The notes beneath the pieces are model-generated. The model was not told the DNA's origin and did no database searches. It saw nothing but the letters and a program-made list of their open reading frames with translations. Source: Clostridium sp. MD294 (GTDB lineage Bacteria; Bacillota; Clostridia; Lachnospirales; Anaerotignaceae). Taken from it: DNA of 64,000 nucleotides. Location of the stretch: assembly GCF_000364165.2 (NCBI RefSeq), contig NZ_CP097810.1, forward strand, positions 2,110,130-2,174,129, in the 5' to 3' direction. Below are positions 8,401 through 17,600 of the stretch, piece by piece. Positions within the stretch are counted from its first letter, which is position 1, and every line of letters begins with the position of its first letter. Position numbers and translations under genes: made by a program.

Positions 8401-9458
8401 AACTTAAAGCAGGAACAGCTGGAACAAAAGCATACACAATAGAATTAACAGGTGCAACAGTTAAAGATGCTAATATTGCTGATATAAAAGTAAAAGTTGG
8501 TAATACTGAATTAGGTACAGATGCTAGTACAACAACAGCATTAAAAGCAGCAGTAACAGGAACAGGTTCTACTATTACAGTAACATTTACAGCTGATGCA
8601 AGTACAGTAGCAGGAAATGAAACATTTACAATAGACATTCCAGAAACAGCATTGACTATAGCTGATACACACCAATATCCAACAGCAGGACTTTCAAAAG
8701 ATATTGCAGTAACTGTTGCTACAAAAGGTGGATCAACAAAAACAGATATAACAATAGGTGATGCAGAAGAAGCAGATGCTACTGTTAAACTTGTAGCAGG
8801 AACAGCTGGAACAAAAGCATACACAATAGAATTAACAGGTGCAACAGTTAAAGATGCTAATATTGCTGATATAAAAGTAAAAGTTGGTAATACTGAATTA
8901 GGTACAGGTGCTAGTACAACAACAGCATTAAAAGCAGTAGTAACAGGAACAGGTTCTACTATTACAGTAACATTTACAGCTGATACAAACACAGTAAAAG
9001 GAACTGAAACATTTACTGTAGAAATTCCATCAACAGCAGTAACTATAACAGATACTGATGCAAATCAGTTCCCAACTACAGACCCCGTTACAAAAGATAT
9101 TGAAGTAACTGTTTTGGGTAAAATAGGAGCAGATGATTTAGGAGATTTAGCTGTAACAGTACCAACATCAAGTGACAGTGATGCTACAGTTAATGTAACA
9201 GAAGCTACCAATACTACTTTAAGTGGAACTCCTAAGTGGAAAGAAACTTCAGTTAATGGAAGTGATGCTGGAAGCTTTGCAACAGGTACCACATATTATG
9301 CAACAATTACATTGACACCAACTACAGGCTATGTTTTTGATGAAACAGCAAATGTTTTTGATAGTATTAATGTTGGTACTGGTGTGACAGTAAGCAATGT
9401 AGAAGTAGATGCAAGTGGAAATTTAGTAATTCAAGTAAGTGCAGAAGTTACAGAATAA
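5466..9458 (+). CDS. SLH-domain S-layer/surface protein 1 (phase-variable, ON)
   Basis: A 1,330-residue secreted cell-wall protein. Residues 1-26 are a signal peptide (cleavage after VFGA). Three SLH domains follow at about 28-75, 85-137 and 146-198, with TRAE or TRAE-like motifs that in the family bind pyruvylated secondary wall polymer. A Gly/Ser linker (about 235-260) leads into a module shared by all four paralogues (about 262-395). Next come imperfect repeats of the V.NV.V.. type, possibly a beta-solenoid (400-550), then a Pro-Asp linker. The variable C-terminal part has an Ig-like domain (about 580-665), two FIVAR-like helical repeats (about 675-850) and a 127-residue tandem repeat (962-1217). 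AAGGAGGA sits correctly before the ATG. The N-terminal coding DNA is nearly identical to SLH genes 2 and 3. It is transcribed from the invertible promoter in its ON state and ends at a terminator at 9679. Likely an S-layer component or adhesin. Confidence 0.88.
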   Translation: MKKYQAVAFLLSTAMTVSSVAPVFGASNDIFGHWAEFTITKWQNEGRIGGYEDGTFKPDRAITRAEFVRLLNSAAPTAFTSSASINFSDVKESDWFYADVAKVVGGRVASGFEDGTFRPGETVTRMQAAVFICNAKGLTPNEASANNFTDAASIPAWAKGAVGAAVAAGYLSGYPDGSFGGSKGMTRAEAVSTLDRVLGGGSTTTTPSGEIDTTDRDNTSTEDNRTAAAGNMVWTSGGGGGGSSKGSSSSSSSDKDKKTHNVTIRSQSDADDYEGKTLTGTTTIYPDNGLKLNDIRFKGDVDIKVQSDAVVASAYADSDVAVAAAYTAKINIFFEGKTSVSGIITVVENNVPSSQVVITTSTPRKLAATVMAKVATAIKNFTIDSAEATAPLEVAEGASVGTVELGKEASLEVAENADGVNKVNVTGDAKDIVLNGEGSTDIAVRNGASVENVAVNGSVEASVAVNGNATVDNVKVSDSASADVAVKDSATVGKVELSDTATAKVDVAADTKVDTITSTSTAKGSEVTGEGTVNKIEATDKSTIDTSNSGDNIPDVSEKPVEPTPDPTPDPEPPVEETAKITPETKEITASAKDQTVAFTATGFAADATIEWSVEVGTVKGATIAANDTDKAKATLTIPANAPAGTVTVTAKAGTVTATATVTVKAADETPGVDKTELTAAITAATEAKGAVITTDADDGSDVAPNQYWVTKEVMTVFENAITTAQNVAAKTDATQAEVDTAVSDLTAAQKTFEDAKELGKLAGLDALKAMVPTAKTLHDDTQLSTSGNGKDVAVGTKWATTEQKADFKAVIDAAQTLIDNNSTDDTAINEAIENLTAAQKTFEDAVAAQDGKKVIAIGVTGLPEAADVKEGATLADLIADLDVKTGDTGYTVNGAWKDEQGSDINSFAENDTIYLVLTFAPAEGYALNTTISTVEGAAEAEKVSGTADEFVFKVAYTVQTGSIKTDVTAADAVAGAGELKAGTAGTKAYTIELTGATVKDANIADIKVKVGNTELGTDASTTTALKAAVTGTGSTITVTFTADASTVAGNETFTIDIPETALTIADTHQYPTAGLSKDIAVTVATKGGSTKTDITIGDAEEADATVKLVAGTAGTKAYTIELTGATVKDANIADIKVKVGNTELGTGASTTTALKAVVTGTGSTITVTFTADTNTVKGTETFTVEIPSTAVTITDTDANQFPTTDPVTKDIEVTVLGKIGADDLGDLAVTVPTSSDSDATVNVTEATNTTLSGTPKWKETSVNGSDAGSFATGTTYYATITLTPTTGYVFDETANVFDSINVGTGVTVSNVEVDASGNLVIQVSAEVTE
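8349..9110 (+). repeat. Two-copy tandem repeat inside SLH gene 1
   Basis: Copies begin at 8349 and 8730, a period of 381 bp (127 residues). The central part, containing GTAGTKAYTIEL and VKDANIADIKVKVG, is essentially identical at the DNA level; the edges have diverged. This is a recent internal duplication of an extracellular domain and could expand or contract by recombination. Confidence 0.8.
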
Positions 9459-9678
9459 TAAAACCATACTATAATGGTTCGTGTCCAAATGGTGAAACAT
9501 TGATACAAAAATTTTCTTAAAAAAACAAAACATTGATAAGGTAATAGCTTTGCCCTATAATATAAAGCTACTCACACAAAGCATTTACATTGTCCCGAGA
9601 GTAAATGCTACATATAAAACAAATATATTGTTCTATTGCTGCTCCTCTAATGAGGAGAGGATAATATATATTGTTTCA
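9459..9678 (+). other. Long 3' untranslated region of SLH gene 1
   Basis: No gene seen. It contains two AACATTGAT elements and a small hairpin CTCCTC-TAAT-GAGGAG (about 9643-9658) followed by an ATTGTTT element and then the terminator. SLH gene 3 has the same order of elements downstream, so this 3' module has travelled with the paralogues. Confidence 0.45.
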
Positions 9679-9715
9679 GCTCTGTTCTTGTTAACTCTAG
9701 AACAGAGCATTTTTT
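9679..9715 (+). terminator. Terminator of SLH gene 1
   Basis: GCTCTGTTCT pairs with AGAACAGAGC across a ten-base loop, followed by a T-run at 9710-9715. The stem sequence is almost the same as the terminator of SLH gene 3 at 37378-37405. Confidence 0.85.
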
Positions 9716-9833
9716 ATGATATAATATTAGTCCCCTACCCCATTGTATAATTATTGAATTTTTAAAAAACGAAATTTACTAAATTTACAGTTTAATACTT
9801 ATAAAAATTGTGTAAGATTAATAAACTTTATCC

Positions 9834-9862
9834 TTGTAATTTTGTATAAAATCATATAATAT
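9834..9862 (+). promoter_or_regulatory. Possible promoter of the chemoreceptor gene
   Basis: TTGTAA (9834-9839) and TAATAT (9857-9862) are spaced 17 bp. The leader would be about 110 nt. In such AT-rich DNA this match is only suggestive. Confidence 0.35.
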
Positions 9863-9980
9863 ATATACTAGTGGTTTTATTGTTTTGTTGCAGTAAAAGT
9901 CAAAATCTAAACACATTATTTTATCAATTTTAAACATCTGATGATGTGGAGAGTAACTCATACTATAGGGGGGGAAAAAA

Positions 9981-11630
9981 ATGAGCTATTTTCAGAAAAA
10001 AGAAAATAAAATACAGAGAATAGGCTATAAAGCTGGAAAATTAGTAGCATGGATGTTAGTGATTAACATTATAATTATTGTTGGATTATGTACATTTATG
10101 TCTCGTAATCTTTCTATGGAAATGCTTCAAAACGAATGTATTGGTGGAACAAATATGCTTGCCTATTATTTAGAAAATTCACCAGATATTGAAGACAAAA
10201 CAAAATTATTAGACGATTTAAAAAAACAAACAGGTTATGAATTTACTATTTTTGACGGTGATGTGAGAGCGTATACTACTGTTGAACAAAATGGAAAACG
10301 TGTTACAGGGACAAAAATGGCTTCTGAAGTGATTGATACTGTAATAAAACAAAGACAGCCTTATGTTGGTCCAACTGATATAGTTGGTATCAAACACGTC
10401 TGTTCTTATATTCCTATTACATATTCAGATGGAACACAAGGCACTATATTTGCTGGTATTCCTGAAACAAAAGCTAAAGCACATCTCAATATTACAATTA
10501 TAATTGCTTGTATTACTGGTTTTATTCTAATTTTAATTAGTATTATGATATTGACAGTTTATTTAAAGCGTGCTGTTTCTTATCCTCTTTCTAAATTGAC
10601 AGATGTAGCAAAAACAATGGAACGAGGAGAATTGAATTTTGAACAAAAAGATTTGAATACACAGTCTCATGACGAAATTGGTATATTAGCTCATAGCTTT
10701 GAAAGTACAAGAATTCGTTTAAAAGATTACATAGGAGAAATTTCTACTGTATTGGAAGAACTATCAAAAGGCAATTTAACAATAGCTACTGCACAAAATT
10801 ATATAGGAGATTTTATTTCTATAAAACAGTCATTAAATGATATTATAGAACGTTTAAACAGTACTATGACTCAAATTGTAGAAAGTGCTGACCAGGTTTC
10901 AAGTGGCTCAGAGCAAATGGCAATCGCTGCTAACTCATTAAGTCAAGGAGCGGTGGAACAAGCAAGTGCTATAGAAGATTTAGAAGGAACAATCACTAAT
11001 ATTTCTAGTCATATAGAAGAAAGTGCTAAAAATGCCGAATTTGCTAATAAACAAGCAAATGAAATCGGTATTCAAATAGAAGAAAGTAACCAAAAAATGA
11101 AAAAAATGATACAAGCAATAGAAGAAATTAATGATAGTTCCAATGAAATTGGAAAAATTATTAAAACGATTGAAGATATTGCTTTTCAAACAAATATACT
11201 TGCATTAAATGCTTCTGTAGAGGCAGCTCGTGCTGGTGCTGCTGGAAAAGGGTTTGCTGTTGTGGCAAATGAAGTAAGAAATTTAGCCGAAAAAAGTGCA
11301 GATGCTTCTAAATCTACTACAATGTTAATAGAACGTTCTGTTTTAGCAGTAAAAAATGGTACAAAAATTGCAAATGAAACTGCAGAACAGCTTTCCTCTG
11401 TAGTGTCTGACACTAATAATATTATAAATACAGTTGGTATTATAGCAAATAATTCTCGTGAAGAAGCAGACTCTATTTCTCAAGTGCAACAACAAATCAA
11501 TCAGATTTCAAGTGTAGTACAGACAAATTCAGCTACTGCTGAAGAAAGTGCTGCTACTAGTCAACAACTTAGTGAACAATCAAAAGTTTTAAAGCATCTT
11601 ATTAGTGTATTTCACTTAAACAAAAAATAA
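9981..11630 (+). CDS. Methyl-accepting chemotaxis protein
   Basis: A 549-residue transmembrane chemoreceptor. A first membrane segment at about 22-43 is followed by a small extracytoplasmic sensor (about 45-165) of single-Cache type by size, a second membrane segment (about 170-196), HAMP (about 197-250) and the long helical signalling domain (about 300-549). The signalling hairpin tip is clear: [20 protein letters not shown] and [17 protein letters not shown], the CheA/CheW interaction site of the family. A purine-rich site (GGGGGGG) lies just before the ATG. The gene is monocistronic, with a strong terminator after it. It implies a chemotactic and presumably flagellated cell; the ligand cannot be deduced. 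Confidence 0.93.
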   Translation: MSYFQKKENKIQRIGYKAGKLVAWMLVINIIIIVGLCTFMSRNLSMEMLQNECIGGTNMLAYYLENSPDIEDKTKLLDDLKKQTGYEFTIFDGDVRAYTTVEQNGKRVTGTKMASEVIDTVIKQRQPYVGPTDIVGIKHVCSYIPITYSDGTQGTIFAGIPETKAKAHLNITIIIACITGFILILISIMILTVYLKRAVSYPLSKLTDVAKTMERGELNFEQKDLNTQSHDEIGILAHSFESTRIRLKDYIGEISTVLEELSKGNLTIATAQNYIGDFISIKQSLNDIIERLNSTMTQIVESADQVSSGSEQMAIAANSLSQGAVEQASAIEDLEGTITNISSHIEESAKNAEFANKQANEIGIQIEESNQKMKKMIQAIEEINDSSNEIGKIIKTIEDIAFQTNILALNASVEAARAGAAGKGFAVVANEVRNLAEKSADASKSTTMLIERSVLAVKNGTKIANETAEQLSSVVSDTNNIINTVGIIANNSREEADSISQVQQQINQISSVVQTNSATAEESAATSQQLSEQSKVLKHLISVFHLNKK

Positions 11631-11646
11631 TAAAGATTTTTAATTA

Positions 11647-11673
11647 AAACCCGCTTAACAAAGCGGGTTTTAT
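11647..11673 (+). terminator. Terminator of the chemoreceptor gene
   Basis: AACCCGCTT pairs with AAGCGGGTT around a short loop and is followed by a T-rich tract. Confidence 0.85.
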
Positions 11674-11685
11674 AATAATAAAAAT

Positions 11686-11717
11686 GGCTCTATTTTTCAG
11701 TAAATAAAAATAGAGCC
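11686..11717 (-). terminator. Terminator of the pyrF-pyrK operon
   Basis: GGCTCTATTTT and AAAATAGAGCC form an 11-bp stem. On the minus strand it follows the pyrK stop and is trailed by an ATTTTTATT tract. Confidence 0.8.
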
Positions 11718-11782
11718 AAAAATAACATAATTTGTATTTTTTTGATATAAATTACCATAAAATAAAATTAATAAAAAAATTA

Positions 11783-12556
11783 TTATTCATTCCAAATTAT
11801 TTCATTTCCCCAAAATACAGGGCCATCTTTACAAACTTTTAAATTTTCCCAATCGTTTGCATCTTTCTTTTTTATTTTAATTGCACAGCCTACACATGCT
11901 CCAATACCACAAGCCATTCTTTCTTCCATAGATACTTGTATTGGTATCTTTACTTGCTCAGCCCACTCAGAAACAGCTTTTAACATTACTTTAGGGCCAC
12001 ACGAATATATCATATCAGCTTTTGGTTGTTCTTTTTGTATAGCATCTAATACAGTGCCATGTATACCATGACTTCCATCGTCTGTTGCCACAGTAACATT
12101 TGCTCCTATTTTTTGAAATTCCTCTACAAGTATAGGAGTTGATTTCGCACCAACAAAAATATGTACATTTCCTTGTAATGTTTTCGCTAATTCTAGCATA
12201 GGTGGTGCTCCAATACCTCCTCCTATTAAAACGTGATTATTACAACTTTTATCAATAGAAAATCCATTCCCTAAAGCTCCTAAAATTTTAATGTTACTTT
12301 TCTCTTTTAATGTACTAAAATATTGTGTTCCTTTTCCCACTACTTGATATAATAAACGAAGCGTTCCTTCCTTTTTATTAATTTCACATAAACTAATAGG
12401 ACGAGGTAAAATCATTTCACTTCTTCCTGTATATATATTAATAAATTGTCCTGCTTTGGCTAAATTTGCAATTTCTGGTGCAAAAAGTACCATATTATAA
12501 ATATTATTTATATAACATTCATTTTTTATTATTGTTGCTTGTTCTATTTTTTTCAT
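11783..12556 (-). CDS. pyrK: Dihydroorotate dehydrogenase electron-transfer subunit
   Basis: A 257-residue iron-sulfur flavoprotein that passes electrons from the type 1B dihydroorotate dehydrogenase PyrD to NAD in pyrimidine synthesis. The N-terminal FAD-binding barrel contains ILPRPISLCEI (the RPxS flavin motif). The nucleotide-binding part has LIGGGIGAPPMLELAK. The C-terminal [2Fe-2S] ligands are visible in ERMACGIGACVGCAIK, with a further Cys in NLKVCKDGPVF. It lies 12 bp downstream of pyrF, and its AAAGGGG ribosome binding site overlaps the pyrF stop, so translation is probably coupled. The partner pyrD, which often follows, is not in this window. Confidence 0.93.
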   Translation of the reverse strand: MKKIEQATIIKNECYINNIYNMVLFAPEIANLAKAGQFINIYTGRSEMILPRPISLCEINKKEGTLRLLYQVVGKGTQYFSTLKEKSNIKILGALGNGFSIDKSCNNHVLIGGGIGAPPMLELAKTLQGNVHIFVGAKSTPILVEEFQKIGANVTVATDDGSHGIHGTVLDAIQKEQPKADMIYSCGPKVMLKAVSEWAEQVKIPIQVSMEERMACGIGACVGCAIKIKKKDANDWENLKVCKDGPVFWGNEIIWNE

Positions 12557-12568
12557 TTTATTTCCCCT

Positions 12569-13513
12569 TTATCGTACACGATTTAAGTCATTACGCATAT
12601 CTATTACAGCTTGTCGAGATGCCTGTGCAAAATCTTGTTCTGAAAAATTATTACTATATTTTTCATTTTTATATGCTGCAATAATGCCACGAGAAGAATT
12701 TACAATAGCACCAATTCCATTCTTATCAAAACAAACAGATAAGTCTTCTGCTGTACCACCTTGTGCTCCATAACCTGGTACTAAAAAAAACGTATGAGGT
12801 AATCTTTCTCTTAATTCTTTTGCCTGTTTTGAATGTGTTGCACCAACAACAGCACCTACAGAAGAATACCCATATTTTCCTCTTAAAGAAATACCCCATT
12901 GTTCTGTTAACTCCCCTACCCTTTCATATAATTTGATACCACCTATATCTAAATCTTGTAACTGTCCACTATTTTTATTAGAAGTCTTCACTAATACAAA
13001 TATTCCTCTCTCATAATTTTTACAATTTTCAATATAAGGTTCTATAGAGTCCCAACCAAGATAAGGATTTAATGTAATAAAGTCTTCTTTATAAATTTCA
13101 AATTCCTTTTTATCTACTTTCACTTTGCCAATGTGTCCATCAGAATAAGCTTCTGCTGTAGAAGCTATATCACTTCTTTTAATATCTCCAATTACAACAA
13201 GTCCCATTTTTTTTGCATAAGCAATTGTTTTAATATAACAAGCAATTCCCTCTGCCCCGTATTGTTCATACATAGCAATTTGTGGCTTTACAGCAGGTAT
13301 TATATCATATGTAGCATCTATAATTGCCTTATTAAACTGCCAAAATGCTTCCATAGCACCAGCAGGTGTTTTTTCAAATTTGTCATACGCTTTTTGTTTT
13401 ATAAAATTAGGAATATATTCTAAACGAGGGTCTAACCCTACCACAGTAGGATTATTTGTTTGTTTTATTTTTTCTATGAGTGTATCAATCATTATATTAT
13501 TATTGATTGGCAT
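12569..13513 (-). CDS. pyrF: Orotidine 5'-phosphate decarboxylase
   Basis: A 314-residue cytosolic enzyme for the last step of UMP synthesis. Length and sequence match the longer type-2 PyrF family. VVGLDPRLEYIP is near the N-terminus, KPQIAMYEQYG follows, and the catalytic Lys-Asp array is seen in VIGDIKRSDIASTAEAY. The C-terminal phosphate-binding region contains VPGYGAQGG and NSSRGIIAAY. The ATG at 13513 has AAAGGAGAG at good spacing. First gene of a two-gene operon with pyrK, expressed from a promoter at 13552-13580. Confidence 0.93.
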   Translation of the reverse strand: MPINNNIMIDTLIEKIKQTNNPTVVGLDPRLEYIPNFIKQKAYDKFEKTPAGAMEAFWQFNKAIIDATYDIIPAVKPQIAMYEQYGAEGIACYIKTIAYAKKMGLVVIGDIKRSDIASTAEAYSDGHIGKVKVDKKEFEIYKEDFITLNPYLGWDSIEPYIENCKNYERGIFVLVKTSNKNSGQLQDLDIGGIKLYERVGELTEQWGISLRGKYGYSSVGAVVGATHSKQAKELRERLPHTFFLVPGYGAQGGTAEDLSVCFDKNGIGAIVNSSRGIIAAYKNEKYSNNFSEQDFAQASRQAVIDMRNDLNRVR

Positions 13514-13551
13514 TTTATTTTCTCTCCTTTATTATTACTATGATTTAAAAA

Positions 13552-13580
13552 ATTATAACATAAAAATATATTTTATACAA
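13552..13580 (-). promoter_or_regulatory. Promoter of pyrF-pyrK
   Basis: On the minus strand, TTGTAT (13575-13580), a 17-bp spacer and TATAAT (13552-13557) precede a leader of roughly 35 nt. There is no room for a PyrR-type attenuator. Confidence 0.6.
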
Positions 13581-13843
13581 TATTTGCAAATTATACAAAG
13601 TAATAATATTTAAAAATTATAAGAAAAATTCAAAAAATATCAATTTTAATAAAAAATAACACAAAATTTAGACAACTAATAAAATTAAAATAAAGTAAAA
13701 GAAAATAGATTTAAAATTGAAAGCATATTTATTTAATATATAAATTAATACCACCAAATAAACTGGTGGCATTATATTCATTTTACATAGATTTGCTACT
13801 TTTTATATTTGTAAATATTTGAAACATTATCAATGTATATATT
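13581..13843. other. AT-rich spacer with a hairpin
   Basis: Upstream of the pyrF promoter the DNA is very AT-rich with no recognisable gene. A stem ACCACCA/TGGTGG at about 13750-13768 lies downstream of the small minus-strand gene at 13844 and may act as a weak terminator for it. Confidence 0.4.
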
Positions 13844-14101
13844 TTAAATCTTTACTGGCATTACATTTACTCCTGACTTTTTTCTTAATTCATATTCTTT
13901 TATTATTTTGTTTACATCAGTTACTGTCATATTAACTACACTTGATATTTCTTGCAATTCATAACCTTTATTATACATTGTAATCAATATTTCTATTTTT
14001 TGATTTTTCGCACCAGCCTTCATACCATCATTAAAACTTTTTTCTTTATCTATTTTTGATTTTAAATCAATTACCCTATTTAAAAACACATCATTTATCA
14101 T
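13844..14101 (-). CDS. Small protein resembling the C-terminal tail of Rpn/PD-(D/E)XK transposase-like proteins
   Basis: Eighty-five residues. The part FNDGMKAGAKNQKIEI followed by MYNKGYELQEISSVVNMTV and VNKIIKEYE resembles the extreme C-terminus of Rpn-family (PD-(D/E)XK nuclease/transposase-like) proteins, which end in a Glu/Gly/Lys-rich helix and a small helix-turn-helix-like unit (.EISE.TGLS..EI). The nuclease domain is absent. It nevertheless has an ATG with AAAGGAG at good spacing, so it may be expressed. It is either a decayed nuclease gene with a usable start or an independent small DNA-binding protein. The family link is pattern-based and tentative. Confidence 0.5.
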   Translation of the reverse strand: MINDVFLNRVIDLKSKIDKEKSFNDGMKAGAKNQKIEILITMYNKGYELQEISSVVNMTVTDVNKIIKEYELRKKSGVNVMPVKI

Positions 14102-14433
14102 AAATATATAACTCCTTTATAATATAGTTTCAATTTTGTTTCACAAAACAGTAAAAATTCTTGTTTCATATAATTATCGTAATTTTTATAAAAAAGTTTA
14201 TAATTTACATTGTTTTTATTTGTATACATTTTTAATACACAATTTTTATACAAATATTAAAAAATAAAATAAAATTATTAAAAAATTTTTTAATAAATCG
14301 TTATTTTTATACATAAAAATACGATATTATTATTGTCAAAAATAAAAATAAATTATACAATAAGTATATAAATATGCCCAATTTACTATGTAAAATATTG
14401 TTCACATTTTGAAATATAGTCAGTGGTAATTGT

Positions 14434-14608
14434 AATATTTTACTCAGATTGTCAAACATCAGGTGCTATATTATTGTTTTTTGTGGGCAATGATAGAACA
14501 CTTATACAAAAACAGGCTGAGCCTGTTTTTGTAAGGAAAACGTAGTTTTTCCTTACAGTATCAAGTAGTATTATTACTTTGATTTAATTGACAATTTGAG
14601 TAAATATT
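14434..14608. repeat. Inverted repeat pair upstream of the fifth SLH gene, enclosing two hairpins
   Basis: The left arm at 14434-14455 contains TACTCAGATTGTCAA; the right arm at 14588-14608 contains TTGACAATTTGAGTA. They are inverted copies differing by one substitution and one indel. Between them are a perfect hairpin ACAAAAACAGGC/GCCTGTTTTTGT (14506-14532) and a second, GTAAGGAAAA with TTTTCCTTAC (14531-14556), overlapping by a few bases. The right arm includes a good -35 box. The left arm carries the same box on the opposite strand. The hairpins could insulate the two sides. Whether the arms are operators, divergent promoters or a recombination pair cannot be decided from sequence. Confidence 0.55.
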
Positions 14609-14615
14609 GTAATAT
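14588..14615 (+). promoter_or_regulatory. Promoter of the fifth SLH gene
   Basis: TTGACA (14588-14593), a 16-bp spacer and TAATAT (14610-14615) lie about 45 bp before the start codon. The -35 box lies within the right arm of the inverted repeat. Confidence 0.55.
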
Positions 14616-14659
14616 TTTACTATATTTTATTTTACATTATATTAAAGGAGTGATTTATT

Positions 14660-17600
14660 ATGAAAAAATGGGTAGCTTACCTATTAGCAGGAGCAATGGT
14701 ATCTTCCACTACAACTGCATGGGCAAGCAATTACACAGACATAGGAGGTCATTGGGCAGAAAGTGCTATCATGACATGGAGTGATAGAAATGTGTTGAGT
14801 GGTTATAATGACTTATTTCGCCCAAATGACATCATAACAAGAGGAGAAATGGCTGTAATACTGGATAGAATTATGTATTACACACAAAAACAGCAAAATA
14901 CATTTTCAGACCTAGACCAAGCATTTTACACAGAGCCTATACTAAAAGCGGCAAAAGCAGGAGTATTAGCAGAAACAAGTGGTTTAGTAAGACCAAAAGA
15001 AGCTATGGCAAGACAAGACGCTGTTGTTATGTTAGCAAAAGCATTAGGTATTGCACCTGTAGAAGGTAGTACAAATTTTACAGATGATGCACAAATTTCA
15101 AGTCAAGCAAAAGGATATATATTAGGCATGAAACAAAATGGCTATGTCAGTGGTTCTACTGATGGAGCATTTCACCCTAATGACCCTATTTCTCGTGCGG
15201 AAGTAGTAACATTGTTAAGTAGTTCTATAGATAATGTTATAACAGAAAATACAACAAGTGCTTCTAGCAATGGAAAAGATGTCATTATCAATACTCCTAA
15301 TGTTACACTAGAAAATACAGTAATAGATAAAGATTTGATATTAGCAGAAGGTATAGGTGAAGGGGACGTTACATTAGAAAATATTACAGTAAAAGGCTCT
15401 CTTATTGTAAGAGGTGGAGGTATTCATACTGTAAAATTAAAAAATTCTAATGTAAGTAATCTTTCTATTGAAAAAAAAGCAGCACCTGTAAGAGTATTGA
15501 CAGAAAGCAGTAATGTTACAAAAACAAATGTCACTACATCATCTATATTAGAAGGAAACTTCAATACAGTTACTGTATCTGCTCCAACAGATGTTACAGT
15601 AAGAGGAGCAATAGAAACAATGGAAGTTTCTGCAAAAGCTAATTTACAAACAGAAGGCACAGCAACAGTAAAAAATGTAAATATTACTGCAAATGGTGCA
15701 AATACTGTTGTAAAAGGTACAGGTAAAGTCGAAAATGTACAAATTGCTGGGGAAAATGTTTCTGTAGAAACACCAAATACTAATGTAACTGTAGCTCAAA
15801 CTGTAGCACAAGCAAAAGTAAATGGTCAAACTGTAAAAGGTGGCACACAAACAAAAACATCTTCTTCAGCAGGTAATTCAAGTAATAAGACATCTTCTTC
15901 CAGCAGCGGAAATAAGCCTTCTTCTAGTGGCGGAAGCGGAAGTAGACCATCTGGTGGTGGAAGCTCTGGCGGAAGTTCCAGCGGTAGCACAACACAGAAA
16001 AAAATTACAATTAAAAATGTAGAGTCAGTAAGCAACAGTCTTGTTAGAGTAACATTGAGCGATGCAACAAAACAGCCTTTAAAACAAAGTGATTTTAGTA
16101 TCATTTGTACAGGTGGCGGCTCTAATATGACAATACTCAATGTTAGAACAAAAGATAATAAAGTTTATGATATAACAACAACATATTATAAAGATAATAC
16201 TTATAACTTGCAGGTAACAATAGATGGAAAATATGTTGATAAAGACTTTGTTGTAAAATATGACTGTGCTGAATTGACATCTACTGAAACAAAGAGAACA
16301 AGCGAAACAGCAGCAGAATTTTATTATGTTTCTGATATGCCAGGTACATTATATTATGGTTTAGTAAAAAATACTCCTGTATTAGCAGCTTATGAAAATG
16401 AAGCAGGAGAAAAAGTCTCTGCAAGAAGTGTTTTACCAGATGGAACACAACCATCAGCAGAACAATTAATATCATCAGGCACAACAAGTAATATGTCAGT
16501 TGGATTAAATAAAGTAAATATTTCAGGATTAGAAAAAGATACTGCTTACACACTATATTATGTGGCAGTAGATGTTGATGATAGAATAACACCAGTAAAA
16601 CAAATTGCTATTAGTGCAGAGGCTCCTGCAAAGCCAAAACCACCTACAAAACCTAGTAATCCATCTGAGTCAGAAAGTTATGAAATAGAAAGTGTTGTAC
16701 CACATTTCAATGAAAAAGGTGGCTTATGGGACGAAAATTATTGGTATACAGTAACATTTGATAAAGCTGTAAAAGAAAAGCTTGAATTAAAGAATTTTGA
16801 ATTAACTTGTCCTGCTCAGGCCAATTTACATTTAGGTAGAGTACAAAAAATAGATGATAAAACATATAATGTATATTCACAAGTAGGATATGTTCCAAAT
16901 GATGGAAACACATTAACTATGCACGTTACATTTTCAAATGGAACAAAAGTACAAAATAAATTTTATTTTGATACTAAAGTACCAGATTTAAAAACAAGTC
17001 TTTCTATAGAGCGTGTTGGTGAAGATAAAATCAATGTAAAATTTAAACCAGACAAAGATGGTGTTCTTTATTATAAACTTTATAATAATGACGACTACGA
17101 TTTTGATAATATTGCAACAAAAAGCCCAGATGATGTTTATGAAAATGGTACACCTGTAGAATTAAAAGCTAGTGTTTATGTAACTTTAGAAAATATTCCA
17201 GCAACAGCAGGGCAAAGATTTTGTTATGCTACAGAATTACCATCAGGACAAAGACAAGGAAATTTAGTTTGTGGTAAACTAATAGAAACTTATCCAACAG
17301 CAACTGACCCTGATAATCCAGACGATACTAATCCCGATAATAGTCCAGTGAAGATTACAGAGATAAAAGTAGTATTTGTAGAGGGTGCTTATTATGACTA
17401 TCAGCAAATCTATTTATATTTTGATAAGCTAATGGATATAATGGAAATTCCTATTGATGATGAAAATATACAAATTGTTGGTTTTGAAGATGAAAAAGTT
17501 ATGTCATCATATATATCAGGAGAAGCAGACCCAGAAAATCCTAATGCAGATATTAAAGGAATGATATTAAACTTTAATTCACCTATGTCAGGTTCACCAA

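Noticed and set aside
8240..8992. Long open frames antisense to the SLH genes (also near 6527-7087, 22284-23036, 37555-38067, 38380-39144, 39886-40782, 45277-46110)
   Set aside because: These mirror the Ala/Val/Thr/Ser-rich repetitive codons of the sense genes, show no ribosome sites or family motifs, and recur at the same relative places in the paralogues.
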